DNA of 64,000 nucleotides from Trichormus variabilis 0441 (GTDB taxonomy: Bacteria > Cyanobacteriota > Cyanobacteriia > Cyanobacteriales > Nostocaceae), in assembly GCF_009856605.1 (NCBI RefSeq), contig NZ_CP047242.1, forward strand, positions 3,478,001 through 3,542,000. Direction: 5' to 3'. The notes beneath the pieces are model-generated. The model was given only the letters and a program-made list of their open reading frames with translations, searched no databases and was not told the origin of the DNA. Each line of letters opens with the position of its first letter. The stretch's first letter is position 1. This document shows, piece by piece, positions 27,946 to 37,001 of this stretch. The position numbers were made by a program, and so were the translations under genes.

Positions 27946-28105
27946 TCTAACTCACGTTTTGTTAATTGGGAATAAATGTTTCTCTCGAATACAAGTCGTA
28001 GCCATACAGACAAAACCCGCGCAGGCGGGTTTAAAAAGCTTGATTTTTTTGTTAATCCACCTGCGTAGACTGAGTTTGTGTCATAGCCCTTGTTCTCAGC
28101 CCCAT

Positions 28106-30172
28106 CTACAACCCCAAACGATCCAAAATAAAAGCATACTCAAAAGCAAGTTCTCGTAGGCTTTCATAACGTCCAGATGCGCCACTATGACCCGCATCCA
28201 TGTTAGTTTTCAACAACAGAACATGATCATCTGTTTTGAGTTCTCGCAGTTTGGCTGTCCATTTGGCTGGTTCCCAATATTTAACGCGAGAATCATTTAA
28301 GCCAGCAGTAATTAACAAATGGGGATAATCTTTGGCTGCGACATTATCGTAGGGTGAGTAAGATTTCATATACTCATAGTAGACTTTATCGTTAGGATTA
28401 CCCCATTCTTCCCACTCCATTGCTGATAAGGGCAAAGATGTATCTAAAATTGTTGTCACTACATCTACAAAAGGTACATCGGCAACTACAACTTTAAACA
28501 ATTCGGGACGCAAATTAATCACCGCTCCCATCAATAAACCACCTGCACTACCGCCTGTAATAGCTAGGCGATCGCTTGTTGTCCAACCTTCGTTGATTAA
28601 ATACTCAGCACAGGCGATAAAATCTGTAAAGGTGTTCTTTTTCTGTAAAAATTTGCCATCTTCATACCACTTGCGCCCCATTTCTTCACCACCTCGAATG
28701 TGGGCAATAGCAAACACTATACCCCGGTCTAGCAATGCTAGTCTAGCTGATGAAAACGATGCCGGATAAGATGCACCATAGGCTCCATAACCTGTCAGCA
28801 GTAAAGGATTTTTCCCATCTTTTTCAATCCCTTTTTTGTACACAATTGATATGGGAATTTGTGTACCATCTTTAGCAGTAGCAAGTAACCACTCACTCTG
28901 ATATTGATTTTTGTCATAGTCTCCCAGAACTTCTGTCTGTTTTTTTAACTCCTGCTCGTGGGTTTCCATATCATAATCAAACACAGATGGCGGTGTAATC
29001 AAAGAAGTGTAATTAAACCGCAAAATATTAGTATTAAATTCCGGGTTATTCCCTTCATAAAACTGGTAAGTTGGTTCTGGGAAAATAATATTACTTTCAC
29101 TACCTGTAGATATATTTTGTACTCTAGCAGTTTGTAAGCCATCTTTTCTTTCATAGATGACTAAGTGATTAATAAACAGGCTAACTCCAGATAACAGCAC
29201 ATCTTCACGGTGGGGAATAACAGTTTGCCAATTCTCCTTGGATGGCATAGTTAGGGGAGTTCTTACTAATTTAAAGTTTGTAGCAGCTTTATTTGTGACT
29301 ATATAAAAGTAATCACTATGATGCTCAACGTCATATTCTACTCCAGGTTCCCGTGGATAAATTATCTGAAAGTTACTCTCAGGATTATTGGCATCTAAAT
29401 AGTGAACTTCTGTAGTGATGCTGCTTTGCAAAGTCATCAATATATATGCTTGACTGCGGGTCTTCCCTACATATAAAGCATAAGCATGATCTGGTTCATG
29501 GTAGATTAATTGATCTTGTGTAGGTGGTGTTCCTAAAGTGTGCTTAAAAAGCTGGTAAGGACGATTCGCCGCATCAATTTTTGTATAAAATGATGTTTGA
29601 TTATCATTACACCAACAAAAAGAAAAATAAGTATCAGCAATAGTTTCTGGATATAACTCACGGTTTGTTAAGTCAAGAAATAAAAGCGTATATTGCTCGG
29701 AACCACTGGTGTCATAGGAATAGGCTAGTATTTGATGATTGGGGCTAATAGCAAATATGCCTAATTCAAAAAAATCGTGTCCGGCAGCTAACTCATTCTC
29801 GTCTAAAAGTACTTCTTCTGGAGCATCTAAATTGCCTTCTTTTCGACAATGAATTCTATAATCTTTGCCGGCTTCAGTTCGAGAATAATAATAATAATTA
29901 TCCTTGCGATATGGTACGGATAAATCAGTTTCCTTGATCCGTGAGAGCATTTCATTATAAAGAGTTTTTTGCAGCGTTTCTGTGTGCTGCATCATGACTT
30001 TTGTATATGAATTTTCTGCTTCTAGATATGCCACTACCTTTGGATTATCTATATCGCGCATCCAAAAGTAATTATCTACTCGGCGATCGCCATGCAATTC
30101 TAAAACTTGGGGCTGTTTATCCGCAATGGGTGGCGTGATTTGATTTTGCGAAATCTTGTCCTTATTCATCAT
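28106..30172 (-). CDS. ptrB: Oligopeptidase B (prolyl oligopeptidase family)
   Basis: A 688-residue S9A serine peptidase that cuts short peptides after Arg or Lys. The N-terminal beta-propeller starts with HGDRRVDNYFWMRD (28-41). The catalytic domain has GGEEMGRKWYEDGK, the nucleophile Ser in ITGGSAGGLLMGAV, LITAGLNDSRVKYWEPAKW with the Asp, and NMDAGHSGASGRY with the His. YGAYGASYPASFSS is the oxyanion region. Cytosolic, no signal peptide. Cyanophycin and other Arg-rich peptides make an Arg-specific peptidase plausible in this cell, as inference. Confidence 0.94.
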   Translation of the reverse strand: MMNKDKISQNQITPPIADKQPQVLELHGDRRVDNYFWMRDIDNPKVVAYLEAENSYTKVMMQHTETLQKTLYNEMLSRIKETDLSVPYRKDNYYYYSRTEAGKDYRIHCRKEGNLDAPEEVLLDENELAAGHDFFELGIFAISPNHQILAYSYDTSGSEQYTLLFLDLTNRELYPETIADTYFSFCWCNDNQTSFYTKIDAANRPYQLFKHTLGTPPTQDQLIYHEPDHAYALYVGKTRSQAYILMTLQSSITTEVHYLDANNPESNFQIIYPREPGVEYDVEHHSDYFYIVTNKAATNFKLVRTPLTMPSKENWQTVIPHREDVLLSGVSLFINHLVIYERKDGLQTARVQNISTGSESNIIFPEPTYQFYEGNNPEFNTNILRFNYTSLITPPSVFDYDMETHEQELKKQTEVLGDYDKNQYQSEWLLATAKDGTQIPISIVYKKGIEKDGKNPLLLTGYGAYGASYPASFSSARLALLDRGIVFAIAHIRGGEEMGRKWYEDGKFLQKKNTFTDFIACAEYLINEGWTTSDRLAITGGSAGGLLMGAVINLRPELFKVVVADVPFVDVVTTILDTSLPLSAMEWEEWGNPNDKVYYEYMKSYSPYDNVAAKDYPHLLITAGLNDSRVKYWEPAKWTAKLRELKTDDHVLLLKTNMDAGHSGASGRYESLRELAFEYAFILDRLGL

Positions 30173-30209
30173 ATATGCAACCTGTACTCTAGATCCAGCA
30201 AATAGCCAC

Positions 30210-30968
30210 TTAAGATGAGCTAGTAATTCCGATTTTCCGATGTGATTTTCTTCTTAAACTACATAAGCCAATTGCCGGGATAATTCCTAGAATAATAGCG
30301 GTAAATCCTTGTTGACTCCAATACAATATAGGAGTTCGGTAATTTTCGGGAAATAAATTTTGCCCCAAAGAAAGCAACCAAACTAACAAACTAATACACA
30401 GGAAAGAAATGGAAGGAAACAAAGTCCACCACCAAGATTTAGTCGTATAACGTCTTAAAACTAACCATTGAAACAATCCCAGCCAAATTCCGGAAAAAAT
30501 GTATAAAAATGTTGACAAAAAAGCCAATATAACGGTTATTTCTAAGGTTAAACTTTCCTTGAGGGAAGTTGCAATAGATGAAATATAATTAGCCCAACCA
30601 CTCGCCACACTATGGGCAATCAACCAACCTATGCTGGTAGCCAGTAGCCACAAGCGTCCAGAAATATAACGGCGGATAACTAAAGCTTGATCGGCAGCAA
30701 AAACTACAGCAAACACAACATTACTTAGCAATTTTACCCAAAAACTCCAGGTTTCTGGTGCAGAGGCAAAAGCATTCGGCAGGCTTTCCCAGAAAACTTT
30801 TTCTAAAGCGATACTGGCAATACCACCTACAACCCAGCCCATAATAGTCATCACGGTAAATTGCAGAAAGAATATCCGACGTTGGGAACGTGGTATCAAT
30901 AACTTACTTACGTAAGAATTAGTGTTAGCTGATGCAACACGAGGTGAGCTATGAAAATTGGTTGGCAT
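30210..30968 (-). CDS. Multi-pass membrane protein, unknown function
   Basis: A 252-residue protein with about six hydrophobic segments (for example FFLQFTVMTIMGWVVGGIASIALE, LWLLATSIGWLIAHSVASGW, FLCISLLVWLLSLGQ, GFTAIILGIIPAIGLCSL). No catalytic motif is seen. The N-terminal 30 residues are polar and the C-terminus is basic. It is 37 bp upstream of the oligopeptidase B gene on the same strand. I do not recognise the family. Confidence 0.65.
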   Translation of the reverse strand: MPTNFHSSPRVASANTNSYVSKLLIPRSQRRIFFLQFTVMTIMGWVVGGIASIALEKVFWESLPNAFASAPETWSFWVKLLSNVVFAVVFAADQALVIRRYISGRLWLLATSIGWLIAHSVASGWANYISSIATSLKESLTLEITVILAFLSTFLYIFSGIWLGLFQWLVLRRYTTKSWWWTLFPSISFLCISLLVWLLSLGQNLFPENYRTPILYWSQQGFTAIILGIIPAIGLCSLRRKSHRKIGITSSS

Positions 30969-31240
30969 ATTAAGTTTAGTAAAGCTATGAAAAAAGGCAA
31001 AAGTTAAAAGACAGAGGACAGAATTTGACTAAAGATGTTTATAACTCAACTACTGAATTTCCCTTTTATCAGCGTTTTCAAGTTATTTTGACTCAAGCAA
31101 AAAAAGCAATACTAAACCGCAAATTTATTTCCCACCTCCTGCTTCCTGCCTCCTGCCCCCTACCTCCCTTCGATAAAGCGTAATCCCAGAATGATAAGCT
31201 AAACAGTGACATAAAAAAGTGACTTAGGATGAAGTGTTAA

Positions 31241-32293
31241 ATGGGTGTTACTTCAACGGCTCCTCACCTTTTGCGGGCTGCTCGTGGTGAAATTGTAGAT
31301 CGTCCCCCTGTATGGATGATGCGCCAAGCAGGACGATACATGAAAGCATATCGGGATTTAAGGGAAAAGTATCCTTCATTTCGCGATCGCTCTGAAATTC
31401 CAGAGGTAGCGATTGAAGTTTCCCTACAACCTTGGAAAGCTTTCCAGCCAGACGGAGTAATTTTATTTTCCGATATTGTCACCCCCTTGCCAGGCTTAGG
31501 GATTGAAATGGACATTGCGGAAGGTAAAGGCCCCATCATTCATGCGCCCATTCGCACTCAAGCACAAATTGAACAACTGCGTCCCTTAGAACCAGAAGCA
31601 GCTTTACCGTTCATTAAAACCATATTGCAGGCTTTACGCCAAGAAGTGGGTCATCAATCAACGGTATTAGGCTTTGTAGGTGCGCCTTGGACGCTAGCCG
31701 CCTATGCTGTGGAGGGTAAAGGTTCCAAAACCTACTCCATCATCAAAAATCTGGCATTCTCAGAACCAGCGATTCTGCATCAACTGTTAACTAAATTAGC
31801 AGATGCGATCGCCATTTATGCTCGTTACCAAATCGACTCCGGCGCACAAGTAGTACAAATGTTCGATTCTTGGGCAGGACAACTCAGCCCCCAAGATTAT
31901 GACACCTTTGCCCTACCCTATCAGCAGCGAGTATTCCAGCAAATCAAGCAAACCCATCCTGATACACCCTTGATTTTGCTAGTCAGTGGTAGCGCCGGCG
32001 TACTAGAACGCATGGGACAATCTGGTGCGGATATTGTCACCGTCGATTGGACAGTAGACATGGCTGATGCTAGAGCCAGATTAGGCAAACAGATGAAAGT
32101 ACAGGGCAATCTTGACCCCGGTGTACTTTATGCCTCTAAACAGTTTATCCGCGATCGCATCATCGATACCGTTCGCAAAGCTGGTAACTGGGGTCATATT
32201 CTCAACCTTGGACACGGTGTACTACCAGACACACCAGAAGAAAACGTCGCCTTCTTCTTTGAAACAGCCAAGCAACTAAATGTTTTGGTGTAG
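31241..32293 (+). CDS. hemE: Uroporphyrinogen decarboxylase
   Basis: A 350-residue enzyme that converts uroporphyrinogen III to coproporphyrinogen III in the heme and chlorophyll pathway. The signature [20 protein letters not shown] (21-40) contains the invariant Arg residues that bind the substrate; [16 protein letters not shown] (75-90) holds the key Asp, and [20 protein letters not shown] and [15 protein letters not shown] are present. Full length with an ATG start. The upstream spacer contains a CCTGCTTCCTGCC repeat. Confidence 0.97.
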   Translation: MGVTSTAPHLLRAARGEIVDRPPVWMMRQAGRYMKAYRDLREKYPSFRDRSEIPEVAIEVSLQPWKAFQPDGVILFSDIVTPLPGLGIEMDIAEGKGPIIHAPIRTQAQIEQLRPLEPEAALPFIKTILQALRQEVGHQSTVLGFVGAPWTLAAYAVEGKGSKTYSIIKNLAFSEPAILHQLLTKLADAIAIYARYQIDSGAQVVQMFDSWAGQLSPQDYDTFALPYQQRVFQQIKQTHPDTPLILLVSGSAGVLERMGQSGADIVTVDWTVDMADARARLGKQMKVQGNLDPGVLYASKQFIRDRIIDTVRKAGNWGHILNLGHGVLPDTPEENVAFFFETAKQLNVLV

Positions 32294-32430
32294 TCAGTTG
32301 TCAGCTGACAGTTGACAGTTGACGATGGTCAGTTGTTAACTGTCAGTTGACAAATTCTCTTAATTTCCTCTCTGCGCCCACCGAAGTTTGCTCAACGGGG
32401 GGAACCCCCGCACCGCAACTTCTCTCTGCG
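32294..32430. repeat. GTCAGTTGACA heptamers and an AAGTT-GC-hairpin element
   Basis: 32294-32352 holds inverted and direct copies of CAGTTGTCA/GACAGTT. At 32383-32422 GAAGTT and AACTTC enclose a GC stem CGGGGG-GAA-CCCCCG. The same design occurs at 27797-27836 and 49947-49990. Confidence 0.75.
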
Positions 32431-32518
32431 TCTCTGCGTGAACAAATCACACTTAGGAACTTACCATATTTATTAGTTGTCAATTTATCACTACAACTAA
32501 TAACCAAACTTTTAACAC

Positions 32519-33478
32519 ATGACCAAAAAAAGAATTTTTGTGACCGGTGCTAGTGGATGTATAGGTCACTATATTAGCGAAACCTTAATTCAAGAAACAG
32601 ATTACGAACTATATTTACTAGTCAGAAACCCCAGTAAATTACAAGTTGATACTCAGATTCGTCCAGGTATCACTGTCTTACAGGGTGATATGCAGAATAT
32701 TAGTCAATTTGCTGATTTATTATCCACAATTGATATAGCAGTCCTCACCGCAACCGCTTGGGGTGGTGAGCAAACCTTTGATATTAATGTATCTAAAACT
32801 ATAGAGTTACTTAACCTATTAGATCCCGACCGTTGTCAACAAGTTATTTATTTTTCTACAGCCAGCGTTTTAGATAGTCACAATCAACCACTTAAAGAAG
32901 CTGGGGAAATTGGCACAGATTATATCCGGTCTAAATATGAATGCTTACATAAAATATCAGAATTAGGTATTGCCTCTAAAATCACCACAGTTTTTCCCAC
33001 ATTAGTTTTAGGTGGTGATAGCAAAAAACCTTACTCCCATCTCACATCAGGTATCCCCGAAGTTACCAAGTATGTTAATTTAATCCGCTTTTTACAAGCC
33101 GATGGTAGTTTCCACTTTATCCACGGCAAAGATATTGCCAGCGTAGTTAAATATTTAATAGTCAATCCTCCTCAAGAAAATACATCACGTAGATTAGTAT
33201 TAGGACAAAAGCGTTTAACTGCTAACCAAGCAATAGAAGAAGTTTGCACCTATCTAGGCAAAAAGATTTCCTTCCGTATTCCCCTATCTTTGTCATTGGC
33301 AAATCTCATTATTGCCGTCTTTCGCATTCAGATGGCAGACTGGGATAGATTTTGTATGAACTATCGCCATTTCACCTATGACACAGTGATTAATCCTGAT
33401 AGTTTTGGCTTGCCAAATTACTGTGCAACGATGAGTGATGTCTTAAAAATTAGCGGTGTTGATAGTTCTCACCAGTAA
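32519..33478 (+). CDS. NAD-dependent epimerase/dehydratase (extended SDR)
   Basis: A 319-residue extended short-chain dehydrogenase-fold protein. The nucleotide loop is VTGASGCIGHYI (8-19) and the active-site pair is YIRSK (Tyr and Lys four apart), preceded by STASVLD. The C-terminal half has the usual QDGSFHFIHGKDIA-type pattern (ADGSFHFIHGKDIASVV) and LGQKRLTANQAIEEV. Substrate unknown; nucleotide sugars, flavonoid-like compounds or terpenoids are all handled by this family. Confidence 0.8.
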   Translation: MTKKRIFVTGASGCIGHYISETLIQETDYELYLLVRNPSKLQVDTQIRPGITVLQGDMQNISQFADLLSTIDIAVLTATAWGGEQTFDINVSKTIELLNLLDPDRCQQVIYFSTASVLDSHNQPLKEAGEIGTDYIRSKYECLHKISELGIASKITTVFPTLVLGGDSKKPYSHLTSGIPEVTKYVNLIRFLQADGSFHFIHGKDIASVVKYLIVNPPQENTSRRLVLGQKRLTANQAIEEVCTYLGKKISFRIPLSLSLANLIIAVFRIQMADWDRFCMNYRHFTYDTVINPDSFGLPNYCATMSDVLKISGVDSSHQ

Positions 33479-33486
33479 TTTTCAAT

Positions 33487-34065
33487 CTATGCAAAAATGG
33501 GCTGTAAATTTAAAATAAAACCAGGAAGAACATTTTCCCCGGATAAACTTGTAGGAGACTGTAATACCTCTGCTGCTTGATAAGGACGATAAATTATCAC
33601 TAGTTTATCTTTGGGGTGAATTAACCAACCAAGCTGTAAACCATTTGCTAAATATTCCAGCATTTTGGCTTGAGTATCTTCTACATCATCAGTTTCCGAA
33701 ACCAACTCCACTGCAAAATCTGGACACAAGGGAAGATATTTTTTCCTTTGTTGTGGAGTGAGAATATCCCATCTTTCCATCTTGACCCAAGAAGCATCAG
33801 GAGAACGAGTTGCACCATTGGGAAGTTTAAAACCAGTGGAAGAATCAAAAGCTTTGCCTAAATTATTCTGACTGTTCCACAACCATAGTTGACCCAACAA
33901 ATCAAAATTACGGTTTCCTGTTTCCCCCCCAGTGGGTGACATAATGACCAATTCCCCTTCCGCAGTTAATTCCAAACGCAACTCTTGATTTACAGCCACA
34001 ATTTGTTCAAATTCCTCATCCGTAAATTTAAGATGAGGCGGTAACTGTAATGTTAAAGCAGTCAT
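33487..34065 (-). CDS. Uma2 family (DUF820) putative endonuclease
   Basis: A 192-residue protein of a family greatly expanded in cyanobacteria, with a PD-(D/E)xK nuclease fold: PDFAVELVSETDD followed by QAKMLEYLANGLQLGWLIHP. The N-terminus is TDEEFEQIVAVNQELRLELTAEGELVIMSPTGGETG. Biological role of the family is not settled; some copies travel with mobile DNA. It converges on the epimerase gene, 8 bp apart. Confidence 0.85.
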   Translation of the reverse strand: MTALTLQLPPHLKFTDEEFEQIVAVNQELRLELTAEGELVIMSPTGGETGNRNFDLLGQLWLWNSQNNLGKAFDSSTGFKLPNGATRSPDASWVKMERWDILTPQQRKKYLPLCPDFAVELVSETDDVEDTQAKMLEYLANGLQLGWLIHPKDKLVIIYRPYQAAEVLQSPTSLSGENVLPGFILNLQPIFA

Positions 34066-34148
34066 AATTCATTCCACCCTACTAAAATTCGGCGTTGCGG
34101 CAAACCCAGATGCAGTCAACAAGGAAGATTTAGCCCTCTACCTCTACT

Positions 34149-34997
34149 TTAAAAAGTATCGTCAATAAATGCCTGCTTTTGTAAGCTAACTTTTGCTGAT
34201 GCTGCCGACTTTGGTGAAAATACGCCACGGTTTTGAAATAATACAAATGCTGCTACTGCTAGCAGAAAATAGCCAAAACTCTTTTGCAATCTAGCCGCAG
34301 GAACAAACCTAGTCAAATACGCACCAAGCAAAGTCCCACCGCTAGCAGCGAGTATAAAACTAAATATGAGGTTCCAATCTAGGGTGATGTGTCCCAGATA
34401 ACCAAGAAATCCAGCGATCGCATTCATGGCGATAATGAATAAAGATGTGCCAATTGCTGCCTTCATCGGTAATTTAGCAAGTAACACCAAAGCTGGAATA
34501 ATCGCAAACCCACCACCAACACCAACTAACCCCGTCAAACCACCAACGATAATTCCCTCACTCATCAACCACAACCAGCAATGTTTACAGACTGGTGGCG
34601 GGTAAGGTAACTCATCATAAGTTGTTTTAGTCCCCATACTGCGCTGAATCATGATGACACTAGCCACCAACATCAACAACCCAAACAGCAACATCTGTAT
34701 GGTATCGGTAATAAATGGCAGAGTTGCCAACCTAGCACCGAAAAAAGCCCCTAACATTGTCGCCGCACCAAAAATATAGGCAGTTTTCCACTGGATATTT
34801 CCTGCACGCCAGTGGGAGATACTTCCTAATAAACTAACTGTACCAACAATTACCAGAGTCATAGCGATCGCATTTTTTGGGGCAATTCCCATGACATATA
34901 CCAACACAGGTAAAGCCAGCACCGAACCACCCCCACCTAGTAACCCCAAACTAATGCCAATACCAACGGCGAGAAGATGACCAATTATCCAAGTCAT
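34149..34997 (-). CDS. TauE/SafE family sulfite/sulfur-compound exporter
   Basis: A 282-residue membrane protein with about eight hydrophobic segments in two repeats, each starting with the family motif GLLGGGGSVLALPVLVYV (19-36) and GLVGVGGGFAIIPALVLL. A Cys pair CKHC lies in the central loop. TauE/SafE proteins export sulfite or organosulfonates. It is the last gene of a three-gene run with a rhodanese (2-bp gap) and a persulfide dioxygenase-like gene, so export of sulfite made by the dioxygenase is a reasonable inference. Confidence 0.87.
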   Translation of the reverse strand: MTWIIGHLLAVGIGISLGLLGGGGSVLALPVLVYVMGIAPKNAIAMTLVIVGTVSLLGSISHWRAGNIQWKTAYIFGAATMLGAFFGARLATLPFITDTIQMLLFGLLMLVASVIMIQRSMGTKTTYDELPYPPPVCKHCWLWLMSEGIIVGGLTGLVGVGGGFAIIPALVLLAKLPMKAAIGTSLFIIAMNAIAGFLGYLGHITLDWNLIFSFILAASGGTLLGAYLTRFVPAARLQKSFGYFLLAVAAFVLFQNRGVFSPKSAASAKVSLQKQAFIDDTF

Positions 34998-34999
34998 AT

Positions 35000-35533
35000 T
35001 TACGCCATCCGACGGTTATAAGGTAGTTTCGCCAGTAAGTTACCCATTGCACAGGTATTTGTCACCCCAGCAAACACCAACCCCCCGCCAACAAACCCAC
35101 TCAAAATTAAGAACCAAGGTGAGACAAACGCACCTAAAACTGTTCCTAGAAAGACTAAGGAACCTGCAACAATTTGCACTTGTCGCATCAAGCTAATAGG
35201 GGCGCTGAGGTTAACTTTCGTGGGTAAACCTGCGGCTTTCCAGGTCGGTAGCCCGCCTTGGAGTTGATAAACGTTGCTAACACCCGCATCTATCAATTTC
35301 TGCACAGCTTGATGGGAACGATTCCCTGAACGACAATATAAAACGATGTTTTCACACTGGGGTGTTACTTGGTCAGCCGTGAAATTAGATAAAGGAAGTA
35401 GCTTTGCATCAGGAATATGTTCGGCTGCATACTCCGCCGCTTCGCGCACATCAATTAATAGAACTGTATTTTCCTCTATCCATTGCTTAAGCGTGATGGC
35501 ATCGATTTCCGTCAAGTTTTTAGTGTTTGTCAT
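35000..35533 (-). CDS. Rhodanese with C-terminal membrane domain (YgaP-like)
   Basis: A 177-residue protein. Residues 8-105 form a single rhodanese domain with the persulfide-forming Cys in the loop CRSGNRS (YCRSGNRSHQAV) and LIDVREAAEYAAEHIPDA. Residues 115-165 form a DUF2892-type double transmembrane hairpin (VQIVAGSLVFLGTVLGAFV, WFLILSGFVGGGLVFAGV). E. coli YgaP has the same arrangement. It would take sulfane sulfur at the membrane. Middle gene of the sulfur operon. Confidence 0.9.
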   Translation of the reverse strand: MTNTKNLTEIDAITLKQWIEENTVLLIDVREAAEYAAEHIPDAKLLPLSNFTADQVTPQCENIVLYCRSGNRSHQAVQKLIDAGVSNVYQLQGGLPTWKAAGLPTKVNLSAPISLMRQVQIVAGSLVFLGTVLGAFVSPWFLILSGFVGGGLVFAGVTNTCAMGNLLAKLPYNRRMA

Positions 35534-35578
35534 TGTTTTAATTCCTGGTCAAAAATACTAATTTCTAAACCCTGATAC

Positions 35579-36280
35579 TCAAGAAGAAGTCATCGCTACA
35601 TCTCCGCAGCGCTGGTTTGCTGGCACAGCTTCCATAATTTTTCGTGGGTTTGGCAGATTTAAATTACCCATCAACTCGATAAATTCTGAACGACTGCGCC
35701 CAACCAATCGCAGATTAAACTTTTTTTCTTCGCCAATTGTGGACACTGTTTGTCCGTGATAATCGTGACCTGGATAAACGAGTGTCGAATCAGGAAGCGT
35801 CCAGAGGTTTTTGGTAATACTGTCGTAAAGTGCTGCTGCACTACCACTTTGAAAATCCGTGCGTCCACAGCCACGAATCAGCAGGGAATCTCCTGTGAGT
35901 AAGTGGGTTTTATTGACCAAATAAGCCAAGTGACTATCCGTGTGTCCTGGTGTAGCAATAGCTTCAATGACAATTGACCCGAATTGCAGCACGTCACCAG
36001 GCTGCATTTTTTTGTTAGCACAGGCGGCATTTGCACCAAAAGGCACAATGTTCTCACATCCTATTTTTTCACGCAGTTTCCCCGCACCCGTGATGTGGTC
36101 AGCGTGGATATGTGTTTCCAAACAGTAGCCTAGTGTCAAATCCAGTTCTGTCAATAACTTCTGGTCACGTTCGACTTGTTCAAGCACTGGGTCAACGAAA
36201 GCAGCAGTTTTAGTTTCCAAGTCTGCAATCAAATAAGTATAAGTGCTGGTTTCTGGGTCAAAAAGTTGCCGGAATAACAT
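35579..36280 (-). CDS. Persulfide dioxygenase-like metallo-beta-lactamase-fold protein
   Basis: A 233-residue protein from ATG 36280 (MLFRQLFDPETSTYTYLIAD, the normal start of ETHE1/persulfide dioxygenases); a GTG at 36313 would extend into the operator. Iron/zinc ligands appear in ETHIHADHITGAG, ATPGHTDSHLAYL, LTGDSLLIRGCGRTDFQ and VYPGHDYHG. The C-terminal LPNPRKIMEAVPANQRCG is typical of the family. These enzymes oxidise glutathione persulfide to sulfite. It is the first gene of the operon that continues with the rhodanese and TauE genes (gaps 45 and 2 bp). Confidence 0.88.
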   Translation of the reverse strand: MLFRQLFDPETSTYTYLIADLETKTAAFVDPVLEQVERDQKLLTELDLTLGYCLETHIHADHITGAGKLREKIGCENIVPFGANAACANKKMQPGDVLQFGSIVIEAIATPGHTDSHLAYLVNKTHLLTGDSLLIRGCGRTDFQSGSAAALYDSITKNLWTLPDSTLVYPGHDYHGQTVSTIGEEKKFNLRLVGRSRSEFIELMGNLNLPNPRKIMEAVPANQRCGDVAMTSS

Positions 36281-36314
36281 AGCTTTTGATGAGTAACGTC
36301 TCGTTTTTTCCACT

Positions 36315-36334
36315 ATACTACTATATAGTAATAT
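36315..36334. promoter_or_regulatory. 20-bp operator palindrome
   Basis: The core TACTATATAGTA (36319-36330) is a perfect palindrome, and ATA/TAT arms outside one mismatched pair extend it to 20 bp. It lies between the persulfide dioxygenase-like gene (start 36280) and the divergent ArsR gene (start 36402). ArsR-family repressors bind AT-rich palindromes of this kind, so it is the likely operator for both directions. Inference from position and symmetry. Confidence 0.7.
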
Positions 36335-36401
36335 AATATTTATGTTTTATAATGCTTTAAGATAAATTGTCAAGAAAAACTATACTGAATTGCTCTTAAG
36401 T

Positions 36402-36776
36402 ATGCTCGAATCGTCACCAACTGCACTTGCACCGGTAGCTGATTATTTCAAGGTATTGTCTGAAGTAAGTCGCTTACAAGTATTGTGTGCGCTTAAATCT
36501 GGTGCAAAAAATGTGACCGAAATTATAGAAATTACCCAACTCAAACAAGCTAATGTTTCCAAACACCTACAAATTTTGGCGCAGACTGGTATTATCAAGC
36601 GCCAACCCCAAGGGGTGAGTGTCTTTTATGAAATTGCTGACCCCATAATTTTTGAATTGTGTGAGTTGGTTTGTCAGCGATTGGCACTGCAATTATCAGA
36701 AAAATCGCAGCAACTCAAACAACTGGAAAATAGTGCATTAGGACTAAAAGATGGAATAACCGCACAGCGCGGCTGA
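36402..36776 (+). CDS. ArsR-family regulator, probably sulfane-sulfur responsive
   Basis: A 124-residue winged-helix protein: LSEVSRLQVLCALKSGAKNVTEI, then recognition helix QLKQANVSKHLQIL and wing KRQPQGVSVFYEI. Using ATG 36402 (an in-frame TTG at 36390 adds four residues), Cys29 sits in the RLxxLC position used by BigR/SqrR-type persulfide sensors, and Cys87 and Cys91 in the last helix are candidates for the second sensing Cys. The SmtB/ArsR metal motif ELCVCDL is absent. It is divergent from the sulfur operon and close to a 20-bp palindrome. A sulfide/persulfide-relieved repressor is the best inference. Confidence 0.85.
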   Translation: MLESSPTALAPVADYFKVLSEVSRLQVLCALKSGAKNVTEIIEITQLKQANVSKHLQILAQTGIIKRQPQGVSVFYEIADPIIFELCELVCQRLALQLSEKSQQLKQLENSALGLKDGITAQRG

Positions 36777-37001
36777 TACTTGATACATATCATGTGTTTT
36801 TAGTCAAGTATGCCTAAATTGAATTTTGCCATCTTCATGGAACACCACCCTGTGAGATCAAGTCCAATACGTAGTGTATTGTTTGAATAATTGCCAAGCA
36901 AAAGCATTAACGGTAAACTGAAGCCAATTTAGAAAATAAGTTAATAAGTAATTATTTTTGTTAGCGTGGGATTACAATCACAGCGTGAGGATTGATACAA
37001 G

